Assembly: GCF_017562075.2 (NCBI RefSeq)
Contig: NC_054084.1
Span: 38,193,499 to 38,257,498 of the forward strand
DNA length: 64,000 nt
Reading direction: 5' to 3'
Source of the DNA: Anopheles merus
Taxonomy: Eukaryota; Arthropoda; Insecta; Diptera; Culicidae
Shown here one piece after another: positions 40,118 through 50,905 of this stretch. Every line of letters starts with the position of its first letter. The stretch's first letter is position 1. A program made the translations under genes and the position numbers. The notes below the pieces were generated by a model. It saw only the letters and a program-made list of their open reading frames with translations. It had not been told where the DNA came from and did no database searches.

Positions 40118-42576
40118 GACAATTTACTTCAGGTTTTACTAATTTAAAGTGTTTGTAAAGGGTTTGACAGTCCATGCAAACACCTTTGACTATATTTTTT
40201 AATTCAGTAAAGCAGAAAACCATTAAATGGACAGCACTTGCTACAAAAAGAAGATTTAATTCATACATTACTTCCTACTTTACAAGAACCAATAAACGTC
40301 ATACATTCAAACAAAAGTAAGAAAAAAATGAAAACGCATAACTCCAACGCCCGATACGCAGATGACACATTTCATTCCGAAAATAACAATATTGAAACCA
40401 ACAAAGCTTTCGGCAAATTGGAAACCGTGCCTTGGGAAAAACGGACCCACCAATCCACCTGTGGGGAGGACCCGGGTCCGTTGGATTTGGCGTGTCTATG
40501 GGTATGTGCGCGTTTTTACATCCGGAACCATCGAATGCCAGCGGTATCGCCGGTACGTCGAGAGGAAAAAAAATGAATATCAGAAACAAACACACCCGAT
40601 CGGATTGGTTTTCCGCCAGCAAACAACGGCTGGCAACGGGGCGGGATGGAAATTGCAAAAGCAAAACCCCCTCTCTCGATTTCGATTGCTACGCCGTGCG
40701 TCTGGGACACTGGGACACTGCCGCCGATCGGAATTGATGTTCAATTGTCCACCTCAGTCGAGCCCGGCCCAGCCAACTAGCGTGTGTGCGGAACGACCGG
40801 TGAGGAAGGAAACAAAATCGACGAAAAACAATCATCGTTTGGTTGGAGAATAAATTGCTTTATAGATATTGCAATGGCCGTTGGGTTTTTTTTTTCTCTC
40901 CCGCGGTCCGTCCCGCGAAATGGAAACCACAAGGGAGCAATCCAACGGCTGCTGGATCGTTCGACAATTTTGCGAGCCGGTTATAAGCGTTTCGAGGAAG
41001 GCCGCATGTTGTTTGCCGCTCGGTTCTCGGTTATAAAATAAAAACTGCTAAACGTTCGAAATCGTTTAGCAAATTGAAAGCTTGGGAACAATTTGGTACG
41101 GTTTCGGCTTGCATATCAGAGCGATAGCATATGTGGTCCACGGGAACGATTCGCACGTGGTTGCTGGTTGTGCTTTCGATAATCACTACAATCGTTGGCT
41201 ACAATCGTGGTGGACGTTTTTGTAAACATATTAATGCTCATGCTTCAGACGTACCACTTTAGAAATTTGAAAAGAGGGGAGATTCTGCTTTCTGCTTTCG
41301 ATGGGGTGTTATGTATAGCGCTGATAAAGCAGTAAAGGTCCACGTCTGTTTTTATTTCCGAATGTATATATTTATGAAGCATCACTGCGAAACCTCATCG
41401 CTCATTCTCATCGCGTAGTAGATCGTTGACAAATTAAATTCGTCTTCAATTGCTGCAATTCCTTCATTTGAGTCGATTGAGTCGAATTTGCATGAGTCGA
41501 TTTCGTTTCTTGCGTGGCGATACCGGGATGATCCGTTAACCATTTCCTGAGTAAATCAAATAAAGCCTTCCTCCTTTTTATCGCAATTCAATTTATTGCA
41601 TATAATTTTCCTGTAAATTTGCTTACAAAAAGTGGCAACAGACACGTACGAATAGATTCGATTTGGGGTGCGACTTTCTTTGCCAAGATTCTTTGCTTAC
41701 ACCAAACGCTTCTCCTGCTAAAAACAAAGCAGTCTCCATTTCACACCTTGGGGTTAAAAAATGGCACAGAACGGACATTAAACAGTTTAAAGACTCGTGT
41801 TTTCTAAAATATTTTATTTTATTTCATTCGAAAAATCAAGAAAAATGTTTGAAAAAATCAGACGGAATGGATTTGGCCGTAATGCTTGTTCGTGTGATTG
41901 TAGTCATATTAAAATATAAATTAATATTACTGAACAGTTTTAATAGAAAAAATTTGCAAAATACACAATTGGTTCAACGAAGGGAAATGCAGATTGAGAT
42001 TATTGTATTTATATCACACACTTCTTAGCCTCCCCATTACTAGCACCGAGCAGTTTGGCTTGGCTTAGGCTCTAGACTAATAAAATGTTGTGGAAACATT
42101 TGTTGTCAAATCATTTGAACGAGCCATCAAACTAACACTTTGCGGGAACATTTTTGTTGCAAGAGAAACAAATCGATTTATTTTACGTTTATTTGTTGCA
42201 GGAACATTTTCGAACGCGTTTGGAATACCAAAACGGATCCAAAATAATTCAAACTTATTTTTAAAACGTTTTTATTAGCACCAATGAGAACAGTTAAAAA
42301 ACGGAAAATCCATAAATGTTGCTGAAACATGTGCATAGACCGTGGGTATGGTGATCCATCCATCTGCAGTCAAAATGAGCCTGTTTTTACGATGCGCATT
42401 AAATAACAATATGTAGAAACCTACTTTACTGATTCAAAATCACGAAAATTAATATGTGCTATTGCTAAACTCCTTTTTTTATTCAAACACAATTTTTTAA
42501 TTGTGCAGTTATTTCTCAAAAACAAATCGTCCAATTCAAATTCAAATGTTGTGGCAACCCCCTTAAACCTAGCTTT
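40118..42576. other. Intergenic sequence with a GC-rich patch at 40.4-41.05 kb
   Basis: The GC-rich patch carries overlapping ORFs of up to 163 codons in several frames (longest 40362-40853, plus). Products are basic and low-complexity, without domains, so I read it as possible regulatory or untranslated sequence rather than coding. The rest is AT-rich with nothing recognisable. Confidence 0.4.
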
Positions 42577-42682
42577 AGCTAGCATTTGCTAGAGGACGCT
42601 ACACACCGTCAAAGCAAAGTGAGCTGAATTGGCTAGCGTTTGCTAGAGAGCGCTACACACCGTCAACGCACAGTGAGCTTGA
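42577..42682 (+). repeat. Two-copy 53-bp tandem repeat
   Basis: Two adjacent diverged copies at 42577-42627 and 42630-42682 share CGCTACACACCGTCAA and AGTGAGCTGA-like motifs with TTTGCTAGAG upstream. Confidence 0.7.
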
Positions 42683-43211
42683 CTACCAATTTGTTTGGTC
42701 AATAACTGCGTGCACATTCAGGCCAGGCAACAAAAACGAACACGAAGAAACACTGGCTTCTTGAAATTGGCTAATGCAGAGAAAACAGCATTCTTTAAAT
42801 ACTTTAGAATCCCTTAATTTTGATCAGTGATGCATTACTATCATCCGCGCGTATTGCATCAAATTCCACGCAGTAAAATACCCTGTGTCTTTGTATGTAC
42901 GTATGTACATATTCCAGTCTTCTTCTACGATGATATGCATGCGGCAACATTAAACGCACCATAATTAAGGGGGGAGATTAAGGAGCAGTATTTTAGCGAT
43001 TTCTTAATTCAAAGGTAATTCAGTCAGATGTGTCTAACTCATTTGTTCGGCGGGCCACTTGTTCGCCCGAAAAGCCTTTCGTGAGCCGCAATATTTAACT
43101 CAAATATCAAAATATTTAAACCAATATGACCAGGATTAATCATAACAATATGGCAATATTGAACTCAAATATCGCAATTTTTAAGCTAATATGCATGGAA
43201 TTAATCACAGT
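42683..43211. other. Intergenic sequence
   Basis: Nothing recognisable between the tandem repeat and the hAT-like element. Confidence 0.5.
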
Positions 43212-43219
43212 GTGTCGTG

Positions 43220-43723
43220 TAGTGATTGGAGCGCGGAATTGGACCTACCCGATTCCGATTCCGTATTTGAAATCTATTTTGGAGCCGATTCCGATGCTGG
43301 TATCGATTCCGATTCCTGCGCCAATTCCTGCGCCAATTCCGGAGTTGACTCCGGAGTTGACTCTGGGGTTGATTCCGGAGTTGACTCTGGAGTTGACTCC
43401 GAAGTAGACTCTGGAGTTGACTCCTGAGTCGATTCCGGAGTCGATTCTGAATCCAGAATCGGAATTGGTCTGGAATCGAAATCATCTTCGGAATCGGATA
43501 CGTCCTAGGAACCAGGGGTTCCGGAAACGGAATCAATTTCAAATTCCGAAACCGATTTTTATTCAGGAGCCAAATCCGGAGCCGATTTCGACTCCAGAGC
43601 TGATTCAGGAGCCGATTCCGGAGCCGATTTCGATTCCAGAGCTTTACTATCCGGAACTTATTCCAGAAAACTTTGGAGCTAGCCGAAATCGATTCCGACA
43701 AAAACCTATTTTTTCCATCACTA
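43220..43723. mobile_element. Non-autonomous hAT-like element filled with GATTCCG minisatellite
   Basis: The 504-bp element has ends TAGTGATTGGA (left) and the complement of TAGTGATGGAA (right). It is flanked by a perfect 8-bp direct repeat, GTGTCGTG (43212-43219, 43724-43731). An 8-bp duplication with a TAGTGATG-type end is the hAT pattern. Almost the whole interior is a degenerate array of GATTCCG, GGAGTTGACTC and GGAGCCGATTC units. ORFs on both strands (up to 166 codons, rich in Pro/Glu/Ile, Asp/Ser/Gly, or Arg/Asn/Leu) only reflect the repeat. No transposase is present. Confidence 0.8.
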
Positions 43724-43731
43724 GTGTCGTG

Positions 43732-44156
43732 GTTTGCATACTGCGAGCTGCCAGTTTGACATACCTGGGCTAAGTGCTAACGCCACCAAACAATTTAGCG
43801 TTTGAAAATTAGGAAATTAGGACCACACATTTGGCTTTGTTTTTTGAACATATTACGACCAAGAGAGGACAGCTTATGTTTCTTACCTGACCTGCCGAGT
43901 TGACAAAACTACGTTGAACATTCACGGTAGAAGACCTTTTCAATATAAATAAACATAGCACATGTCGGTATTCCTAAGTTCATGGTAACCAGGTGCCAAA
44001 GTTGTTCACACACACACTTGCATTTCCATAGTCACAAACATCTCGCATACTTCGACCGAGCAAGTTCTGTGCCTTTGGAAGCACTTAGTAGTTCTTTCCA
44101 TGGGATTTGTCCGGTTTTCTAAATAAGGCTTGATTATTATTGAAATGGGCTTTACT
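43732..44156. other. Intergenic sequence
   Basis: No gene or repeat identified between the hAT-like and mariner elements. Confidence 0.5.
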
Positions 44157-44158
44157 TA

Positions 44159-44952
44159 CGAGGGCAGACAATAAAGTAAGGTCTCCAACGCTGCAACTTC
44201 GCCGGATCACGCGCTAGGCGAAATCTGGCAACACCGCCGTGTTCCTTGGTTCCCCCACTACTACTTTGCTGCTGGGTGAGGCTTCCCCGACCGCTCAGTC
44301 TTGGCTGAGCAGCCGTCAACGATGGAGGCACCCCTCGCGTCATCGTCCAAGTGCGAATTGCGTTCTGTAATACGTTTTTTGAGTGCGAAAAAGGTGACAC
44401 CTATTGAAATCCATCGTCAACTAGTTGAAGTTTACGGGGCAAAGTGTATGGACATAAAAAACGTGCGTAAGTGGAGCCGCGAGTTCAATTCCGGACGCAC
44501 TAATGTTCACGACGAGGAGAGAAATGGCCGACCGTCGGTCTCGGATGCGATTGTTCAAGCAGTGGAGGCAGAAATGCTCAAAAACCGCCGTGCGACAATT
44601 AGGGACTTGGAAGAGAAGCTTGGAGGAGTGTGTAGCAGCGAAACAATCCGTCATATCCTTGTGAACAACTTGCAGTATCACAAAGTTTCTGCCCGATGGG
44701 TGCCGAAACAGCTGACCGAACAGCGGAGGTTCAGAAAGAGGTCAACACCTGGCTGCGCGAGGCGGACGGAGAGTGGTATTCTGCCGGCATAGACAAGTTC
44801 ATCGTGCGGATGCGCAAGGTGTTGGAAAAAAATGGTGATTATGTAGAAGAGTAGCCAAGACCTTGGCCTTTCCAACGGTGTATCGCTTTTTGTAAATAAA
44901 TGTCATTTTTTATGAAAAAAAATTGGAGACCTTACTTTATTGTCAGCCCTCG
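44159..44952 (+). mobile_element. Mariner element with internal deletion
   Basis: Terminal inverted repeats of 30 bp with one mismatch (left end CGAGGGCAGACAATAAAGTA) and TA on both sides (44157-44158, 44953-44954). At 794 bp it is about 500 bp shorter than typical 1.3-kb mariners. The remaining transposase gene is described in its own entry. Confidence 0.93.
44322..44854 (+). pseudogene. Mariner transposase, catalytic core deleted
   Basis: From the ATG at 44322 about 134 codons are intact and encode the paired helix-turn-helix DNA-binding region of mariner/SETMAR-type transposases: IEIHRQLVEVYG, VRKWSREFNSGRT, DEERNGRPSVS, SETIRHILVNNL and SARWVPKQLTE. Near 44722 the reading jumps. The next frame, from 44723 to the TAG at 44852-44854, encodes the family C-terminus (VNTWLREADGEWYSAGIDKF, then KVLEKNGDYVEE). 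The segment with the catalytic acidic residues is absent, so no active enzyme can be made. A truncated DNA-binding protein of about 157 codons (44322 to 44792) is formally possible. Read in frame past the junction it ends in unrelated residues. Confidence 0.9.
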
Positions 44953-44989
44953 TATTTAAAAGACAATCTCAAAATTATGTTTTATGCTT

Positions 44990-44995
44990 TTTATT
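44990..44995 (-). terminator. Candidate poly(A) signal of WDR82
   Basis: AATAAA on the minus strand, about 235 bases past the WDR82 stop and just before the mariner end. It is the first canonical signal I see downstream, and use is inferred. Confidence 0.35.
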
Positions 44996-45229
44996 TTGAT
45001 TCTTAAACATACTTTCTTCAATATTAGAAGCTATTGCGTAGTGTTTCGTAGATGATACACACGAGTCGTACGATAGTTGCGGCCGCTTTCGTAAACTGCT
45101 GTATCGTTTCGGTCCAAAAAAGCTATCGCTAGCAGTGTCCTGGTTTGAGGTTGTTTTGTTGACAAGATGTTTCTACAACTACACTCTCTTAATAGAATCC
45201 CCTTTAAAAAAAAAAAGCAATATCCCGAA

Positions 45230-46254
45230 TTATTCCTCGCCCGTCGGCAGCCAGAATGCCATGTTGGTGCAGGCAGACGCAAGCATCATAAACTTCGGAT
45301 TGAACTGCACACACTGTACCGGGCCGGGATGGTCACCATTTAGGACGCAAATTTTGTACCCCGTGTCCGCGTTCCACACGTGCACCCGGCCGTCCGTACT
45401 GCCGGAAAAGATGAACTGCGAATCGGGGCTAAACGATGCTTCGATGGGAATTCCCTTGTTGTTGAGATGTCCTAAAGAAATAATAACAAAAAAACCCATT
45501 AGCCAGGGAAAAAGACCAAGCCGACGCTTTTTTGAAAACTCCTGACACACTTACCCGTAAATGTTTGCAGCGGCGTCCCATGGAACGCGTCAATTAACCG
45601 AATGATTGATCCGTTCGTACTAATCAGAATAGTTTTACCGTCCCGGGAAAACTTGAGCCCCGTCCAGTCACATTCCTTCTCCTGATTTAGCTTAAACGTC
45701 ACAAACGGACCCTTGTCGAACGAGCGCAAATCGTACAGCTTTATGCTTTCCGAGTTGACGCCGGCGGCAAAGATCAACCCCTCCGGATCGTACGCCGCTA
45801 CCGGTCGGCCGTTCAGCTGCATCACACCCTGACAATTGGGCGAGCGGAGATCCCACAGCCGAAGCGTCTTATCGAGCGACCCGGACAGGAACGTATCCTC
45901 CACCGGGGAGATGTTGAGCGAAATGACCTTCTTCGTGTGGCCGGGGAAGTACCGCAGATACTTATTGTCGTGCAAGCTCAGGTACCGGATCGTATCGTCC
46001 ACCTTGGTCGAGCTATGTATCGCGGTGTTGTTCGCGTGTGTGAAGTGTATCAGATCCACGCCGTACTTTTTCGAGTTGACCGTCCGGATCTGCGTACCCT
46101 TTTCGCAGTCGTACAGCACGATCTGGTCGTCCTCGCTGCACGAGATCAGCATCTCCCCGTTCGCGGAGAAGTCGATGGCGTTGATTTTGTCGGTGTTCTC
46201 GCGGAACACCTTCGCCACCTTGAAGCTCCGTACGACGGAGTCGATCAACTTCAT
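45230..46254 (-). CDS. Wdr82: WDR82 / Swd2 homologue, WD40 protein of COMPASS and PNUTS-PP1 complexes
   Basis: Two coding exons, 46254-45555 and 45471-45230, join across an 83-bp intron with GTAAGT donor and TTTCTTTAG acceptor, splitting a Gly codon. The product is 313 aa, the length of human WDR82. The ATG chosen begins MKLIDSVVRSF, matching the family start; upstream codons (VADVPK) are open but unneeded. WD40 signatures include DKINAIDF, GHTKKVISLN (about residue 105), SGSLDKTLRLWDLR (about 124-137), EWTGLKF-like DWTGLKFSRDGKTILIS and the family C-terminus NPKFMMLASACTNMAFWLP. In animals the protein docks the SET1 H3K4 methyltransferase complex to Ser5-phosphorylated RNA polymerase II and joins the PNUTS-PP1 termination complex, in the nucleus. 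Nothing in the sequence looks damaged. The neighbouring synthetase gene is divergent, with about 1.5 kb between start codons. Confidence 0.96.
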
Positions 46255-47787
46255 TTTCGGTACGTCCGCCACTTTGCCGGCTTTTACACTGTACGGGAGG
46301 GTGAAAAGAAAGGGGAGAAGGTAGCAAACCTACTTGCTGAATACTGTCCGTTTGGCGGTGGGAGCTTGTTTTTGCGGTGATGATGCCGGTGCGCTTGGGA
46401 TTGTTTACGTTTTGATGCCGAACACGACAGCGCTTGCTCAAACAGAGTGACCAGAAATACCGATTTATCTGTATTCCTACCGATTTTTTATAAGCCTACC
46501 GATTCACAGGTGACACCCCTAAAACTACCGGTTTATCATTTATCCTACCGAAAATCACAGATATTTGATTTTCCAGTCGTTTAAGCTTAATCTGTGACGC
46601 TTGTGTTCAGAAAGACCTTTATTTGTGTAACCGCTGAACCAAATCTAGGCCATATCCTAGATAAAGGATGCATATTCTCGTGAGACGGAACTTTCATTTT
46701 ACGCATTAGCCCCCTGAGTTACGAGTTTTAACCTAAAAACTACAAAACTACAAATAAAATGTTGGTGCTCCCACCGAAATCCGCCAAAATATCTGGCCAC
46801 ACTGCGCTCAAATGTCAAAGAGTGTGCACAGTGGAGTTCGTTGCGGTCATGGTGTCAATTTCTTTTTAATTTTGATTTTTTTTTATTTCTTTTTATTAAA
46901 ATCGAAGTGCAATGGATCATATCGTAATTCATCCAAATCGATGACATCATTCGGATTTAATTGTTGCATAAAAAATTAATAAAAAAAAAATACTGTTTCA
47001 AATTTCGTACTCTGCGAACGAGTTCCCAGACACAGTGTTTCTGGTACTTTTTCAATTTGTTGATAAATGGTTCTTATCGGTTGCTTATAGAACTTTAAAA
47101 AGGTTGAATTTTTTATTATTATGAAAAAATGAATCAGAAATGCCTTAAAAACCAGAAAAAATCTGTTTCTAATAACAATAATTTCCAAAACAACCAACAG
47201 ATGAAACGGCACCCACTATGCAACTGTCAACCGGTTGTCAGTTTACCTGCAGACAGACCGCGGCACACACACGCACAGGCCCTTGCAGAAAGGTTGTTTT
47301 TTATTTCACGGTTCGCGTGGTGGTGTTTGTGCCGGAAAATAAAACGTGGATAAAGAGGCCGATCTTACGGCAGGGAAAGGCTTATCTCTCAGTTCGCATT
47401 GCGTAGGGTGCAGATTTTAAGGTGCCCGAAAGTACTGCATTGGTAGTTTTGCTTCCTCGTCCCTTTGCGGCACCGGTAAGTAGAGAGGATGGGCACCGGT
47501 ACAAAGGTGAAGATAGATTAGCGACAAATCGGCAATCGGGTGTGGGTGATGAAATAATAGTGGGCTATTGGGAGGGCAATGGAAGGCCTTTCCCCAAGAT
47601 TGGACGCGTGTCACATTGCATGCTCGGAATGCATAAGAAGTGAAAGTAACTTCCACGATCGAAATATACGCACCGTTCAAACCGGTTTTATAGGTTAAAA
47701 AGGTACTGCTATTGATCGATTTTCTTTTCTCCCCATTACTCTTGCAGCATTTTGCATATACACACACACCCTCTGTGCCTATCAACC
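46255..47787. promoter_or_regulatory. Divergent upstream region of WDR82 and alanyl-tRNA synthetase
   Basis: The region must hold both promoters. It contains a degenerate TACCGATTT/CCTACCGA motif repeated about five times (46451-46555), a 40-bp remnant of the right end of the 588-bp element family (46568-46607), and an AT-rich stretch at 46.85-47.2 kb. No TATA box is evident to me. The start sites cannot be fixed from sequence. Confidence 0.4.
47476..47747 (+). other. Probable 5'-UTR intron of alanyl-tRNA synthetase
   Basis: A strong donor (CACCG|GTAAGTAGAG) at 47476 and an acceptor with a pyrimidine tract (TTACTCTTGCAG, ending 47747) lie 40 bases before the start codon. Splicing here would give a short untranslated first exon. 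This is inference from splice consensus only. Confidence 0.4.
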
Positions 47788-50691
47788 ATGGACACCTCGC
47801 TGACCGCCTCCCAGATCCGGAGCATCTTTCTCGACTTCTTCAAGGAGAAGGAGCATCTGTACGTGCACTCGTCGTCGGTGATCCCGCTGGACGATCCGAC
47901 GCTGCTGTTCGCCAATGCGGGCATGAACCAGTTCAAGCCGATCTTTCTCGGCACGGTCGACCCGAACAGCGACATGGCGAAGTGGGTGCGCACGGCCAAC
48001 ACGCAGAAGTGCATCCGTGCCGGCGGCAAGCACAACGATCTGGACGACGTCGGCAAGGATGTGTACCATCACACGTTCTTCGAGATGCTGGGCAACTGGT
48101 CGTTTGGGGACTACTTCAAGAAGGAGATCTGTACGTGGGCGTGGGAGCTGCTCACCGAGCGGCTTAAGCTGCCGAAGGAGCGCCTGTACGTGACGTACTT
48201 CGGGGGCCATCCCGAGTCGGGCCTGGAGCCGGATCTGGAGTGTCGCGAGATTTGGCTGAAGCTGGGCGTGAAGGAGGAACACATCCTGCCCGGAAGCATG
48301 AAGGACAACTTCTGGGAGATGGGCGAAACCGGCCCGTGTGGACCGTGCTCGGAGCTGCATTTCGATCGCATCGGTGGCCGCAGCGTGCCGGAGCTGGTCA
48401 ATATGGACGATCCGGACGTGCTGGAGATTTGGAATCTGGTGTTCATCCAGTACAACCGCGAGCAGGACAGTTCGCTGAAGCTGCTGCCCAAGAAGCACAT
48501 CGATTGTGGAATGGGGTTCGAGCGGCTCGTGTCGGTGATACAGGACAAGCGGTCGAACTACGATACGGACGTGTTTATGCCGCTGTTTGATGCGATTCAG
48601 AAGGGCACGGGTGCAGCAGCATATCAGGGTCGGGTCGGTGCGGACGACAGTGACGGGGTGGATATGGCGTACCGTGTGCTGGCGGATCACGCTCGTACGA
48701 TCACGATCGCGCTGGCCGACGGTGGATTCCCGGACAACACTGGGCGCGGCTATGTGCTGCGGCGCATTCTGCGTCGTGCCGTGCGGTACGCCACGGAGAA
48801 GCTGAACGCGAAGCCGGGATTCTTCGCCACGTTGGTGGATACGGTGGTGCAGCTGCTGGGGGAAACGTTCCCGGAGGTGCGCAAAGATCCGCAGCACATC
48901 AAGAACGTGATCAACGAGGAGGAGCAACAGTTCCTGAAGACGCTTACCCGGGGACGCAATCTGTTGAACCGCACGATCGCGAAGCTGGGCAATAGCAAGG
49001 TGATACCGGGCGATGTGGCCTGGCGCCTGTACGATACGTACGGCTTCCCGATCGATCTGACGCTGCTGATGGCGGAGGAGAAGCAGATGACGATCGACAT
49101 GGAAGGGTACGAGAAGGCCAAGCACGAATCGTACATTGTGTCGCAGGGCAAGGAAAAGTCCAAGACGGCCACGATCGATCTGGACGTGCACGGCATCTCG
49201 GAGCTGCAGGAGCGCAAGGTGCCCGCGACGGACGATTCGTTCAAGTACCGGTACAAGGCGGAATCGATCGACCCGCTGGCGCAGTACGTATTCGAGCCGT
49301 GCACGGGCAAGATCGTGGCCCTGCGCTTTAACAACGCGTTCGTGGAGGAAGTGCAGGCCGGCCAGGAGTGTGGCGTGATACTGGATCGTACCAACTTTTA
49401 CGCCGAAAGCGGCGGCCAGATCTACGACCAGGGCTTTCTGGTGAAGGTGAACGACGAGAGCAGCGAGTTTAACGTGTCGCTCGTGTACAACCGGGGAGGA
49501 TACGTGCTGCACATCGGTGTGGTGGAGGGTACGCTCCGCGTCGGGGACGAGGTGCACTGCCACATGGACGTGGTGCGCCGTCAGCTGACGATGAAGAATC
49601 ACTCGGCCACGCACGCCCTGAACCACTCGCTGCTGAAGGTGCTCGGCCAGGACACGGATCAGCGAGGCTCGCTGGTGGTGCCGGAGAAGCTGCGGTTCGA
49701 TTTCACCAACAAATCGGCTATGACCATCGAGCAGGTCGCTGAAGCGGAACGGCTGACGCGCGAAGTAGTGAAGCGGAATGTGCAGGTGTACGCGAAGGAA
49801 GCGAACCTGGCAGTCGCCAAGACGATCCGGGGATTGCGCTCCGTGTTCGATGAAGTGTACCCCGATCCGGTCCGTGTCATTTCGTTCGGTGTGCCGGTAG
49901 AGCAGCTCGAAGCCAACCCAACGGGCGAGGCGGGTGTGATCAACTCGGTCGAGTTTTGCGGTGGCACCCATCTGCACCAGTCCGGCCACATGGTGGACTT
50001 TGTCATCACGACGGAGGAAGCGATTGCGAAGGGAATCCGGCGCATCGTCGCACTGACCGGACCGGAAGCGCTGAAGGCGTTGAAAAAGACGGAACTGCTC
50101 GAGCAGGAGCTGAGCAAACTGCGGGCCACGATCGACGGGGATAAGGAGGGCCGGGAAGCGAAGGAGCACTTGAAGAAGATTATCGAGCTGACGGACGATG
50201 TGTCGCAGGCGACCATACCGTACGTGAAGAAGGACGAGCTGCGCACGGTACTGAAGGGGCTGAAGAAGGCGCTGGACGATAAGGAGCGTGTCGCCAGGGC
50301 GGCCGTCGCTAGCGGTGTGGTCGAGAAGGCGAAGGAACTGTCCCAAGCGCACAAGGACGCACCGTTCCTGGTGCAGCGGCTGGAGGCGCTGAACAACACG
50401 AAGGCACTCGATTCCGCCCTGAAGGAGGTGCGCAAGGTCAATCCGGAGCAGTCCGCGCTGTTCCTGTCGGTGGACGAGGATTCCAAGAAGATTTTCTGCC
50501 TCGCCAGCGTACCGAAATCGGCCGTCGACAAGGGCCTGAAGGCGAACGAATGGATCTCACACATTGCGCCGGTTATGGGCGGTAAGGGTGGCGGTAAGCC
50601 GGAGTCCGCCCAGGCTTCCGGAGGAAACTTCGACAAGGCGGACGAGATTCTGGAGTTGGCTCGCCTTTTCGCCGCCTCGAAGCTGGAGTAA
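47788..50691 (+). CDS. AARS1: Alanyl-tRNA synthetase, cytosolic
   Basis: One uninterrupted exon encodes 967 aa, against 968 for the human cytosolic enzyme. The start is the ATG at 47788 (MDTSLTASQIRSIFLDFF); an in-frame stretch upstream is open but lies in the presumed leader. It charges tRNA-Ala with alanine in the cytosol. Class II motif 1 region (FANAGMNQFKPIFLG, about 41-55), motif 2 (HHTFFEMLGNWSFGDYFKKE, about 94-113) and motif 3 (GRGYVLRRILRRAVR, from 319) are intact. The editing domain has its zinc-type residues: HSATH at 605-609 and CGGTH at 724-728. So clearance of mischarged Ser/Gly is expected. A C-Ala domain closes the protein, with the conserved GGKGGGKPESAQASG. No mitochondrial presequence is apparent. 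The exon is strongly GC-biased at third positions, which keeps the antisense strand open for 856 codons without meaning. Confidence 0.98.
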   Translation: MDTSLTASQIRSIFLDFFKEKEHLYVHSSSVIPLDDPTLLFANAGMNQFKPIFLGTVDPNSDMAKWVRTANTQKCIRAGGKHNDLDDVGKDVYHHTFFEMLGNWSFGDYFKKEICTWAWELLTERLKLPKERLYVTYFGGHPESGLEPDLECREIWLKLGVKEEHILPGSMKDNFWEMGETGPCGPCSELHFDRIGGRSVPELVNMDDPDVLEIWNLVFIQYNREQDSSLKLLPKKHIDCGMGFERLVSVIQDKRSNYDTDVFMPLFDAIQKGTGAAAYQGRVGADDSDGVDMAYRVLADHARTITIALADGGFPDNTGRGYVLRRILRRAVRYATEKLNAKPGFFATLVDTVVQLLGETFPEVRKDPQHIKNVINEEEQQFLKTLTRGRNLLNRTIAKLGNSKVIPGDVAWRLYDTYGFPIDLTLLMAEEKQMTIDMEGYEKAKHESYIVSQGKEKSKTATIDLDVHGISELQERKVPATDDSFKYRYKAESIDPLAQYVFEPCTGKIVALRFNNAFVEEVQAGQECGVILDRTNFYAESGGQIYDQGFLVKVNDESSEFNVSLVYNRGGYVLHIGVVEGTLRVGDEVHCHMDVVRRQLTMKNHSATHALNHSLLKVLGQDTDQRGSLVVPEKLRFDFTNKSAMTIEQVAEAERLTREVVKRNVQVYAKEANLAVAKTIRGLRSVFDEVYPDPVRVISFGVPVEQLEANPTGEAGVINSVEFCGGTHLHQSGHMVDFVITTEEAIAKGIRRIVALTGPEALKALKKTELLEQELSKLRATIDGDKEGREAKEHLKKIIELTDDVSQATIPYVKKDELRTVLKGLKKALDDKERVARAAVASGVVEKAKELSQAHKDAPFLVQRLEALNNTKALDSALKEVRKVNPEQSALFLSVDEDSKKIFCLASVPKSAVDKGLKANEWISHIAPVMGGKGGGKPESAQASGGNFDKADEILELARLFAASKLE

Positions 50692-50884
50692 GCGCGTCCA
50701 ACGGCGTTCCGGTGAAGCATTTCGCGTGTAGTGGCAGGTGTAGTGTACTGGTCTGAAAGAGAGCGACCTTGATCGTATCGGGAGATACTATGAAGTGCAT
50801 TTCGGCATGTTTTGTGCATTTTTTTACTCTATTTTTTGCGTTTCTTTCCCGCCCCAACAATGGAACAATCGCAAGCTAAAGCTT

Positions 50885-50890
50885 AATAAA
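50885..50890 (+). terminator. Poly(A) signal of alanyl-tRNA synthetase
   Basis: AATAAA 194 bases past the stop codon, on the plus strand. It is the first canonical signal downstream. Confidence 0.7.
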
Positions 50891-50899
50891 GATTACTCG

Positions 50900-50905
50900 T
50901 TTATT
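50900..50905 (-). terminator. Poly(A) signal of MTG2
   Basis: AATAAA on the minus strand, about 56 bases past the MTG2 stop. It faces the synthetase signal across about 10 bases, so the two transcripts probably overlap at their 3' ends. Confidence 0.65.

Noticed and set aside
40362..40853. A 163-codon ORF in the GC-rich patch at 40.4-41.0 kb
   Set aside because: Several frames on both strands are open, the composition is basic low-complexity, and no start or splice context supports it.
43201..43773. Long ORFs on both strands over the GATTCCG array
   Set aside because: Repeat translations. The element edges and 8-bp duplication explain the locus better than coding.
46289..46333. A possible 45-bp intron in the WDR82 leader (GTAGGT ... 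CCGTACAG)
   Set aside because: Shorter than normal insect introns, and splicing is not needed for the reading frame.
47782..50352. An 856-codon ORF on the minus strand opposite alanyl-tRNA synthetase
   Set aside because: It is the shadow of a GC-biased exon on the other strand. Its product (His/Arg/Leu-rich) has no domain, and the sense product is unmistakable.
49659..50819. A 386-codon minus-strand ORF over the synthetase 3' half
   Set aside because: Same reason: Ser/Ala/Arg-rich shadow without a domain.
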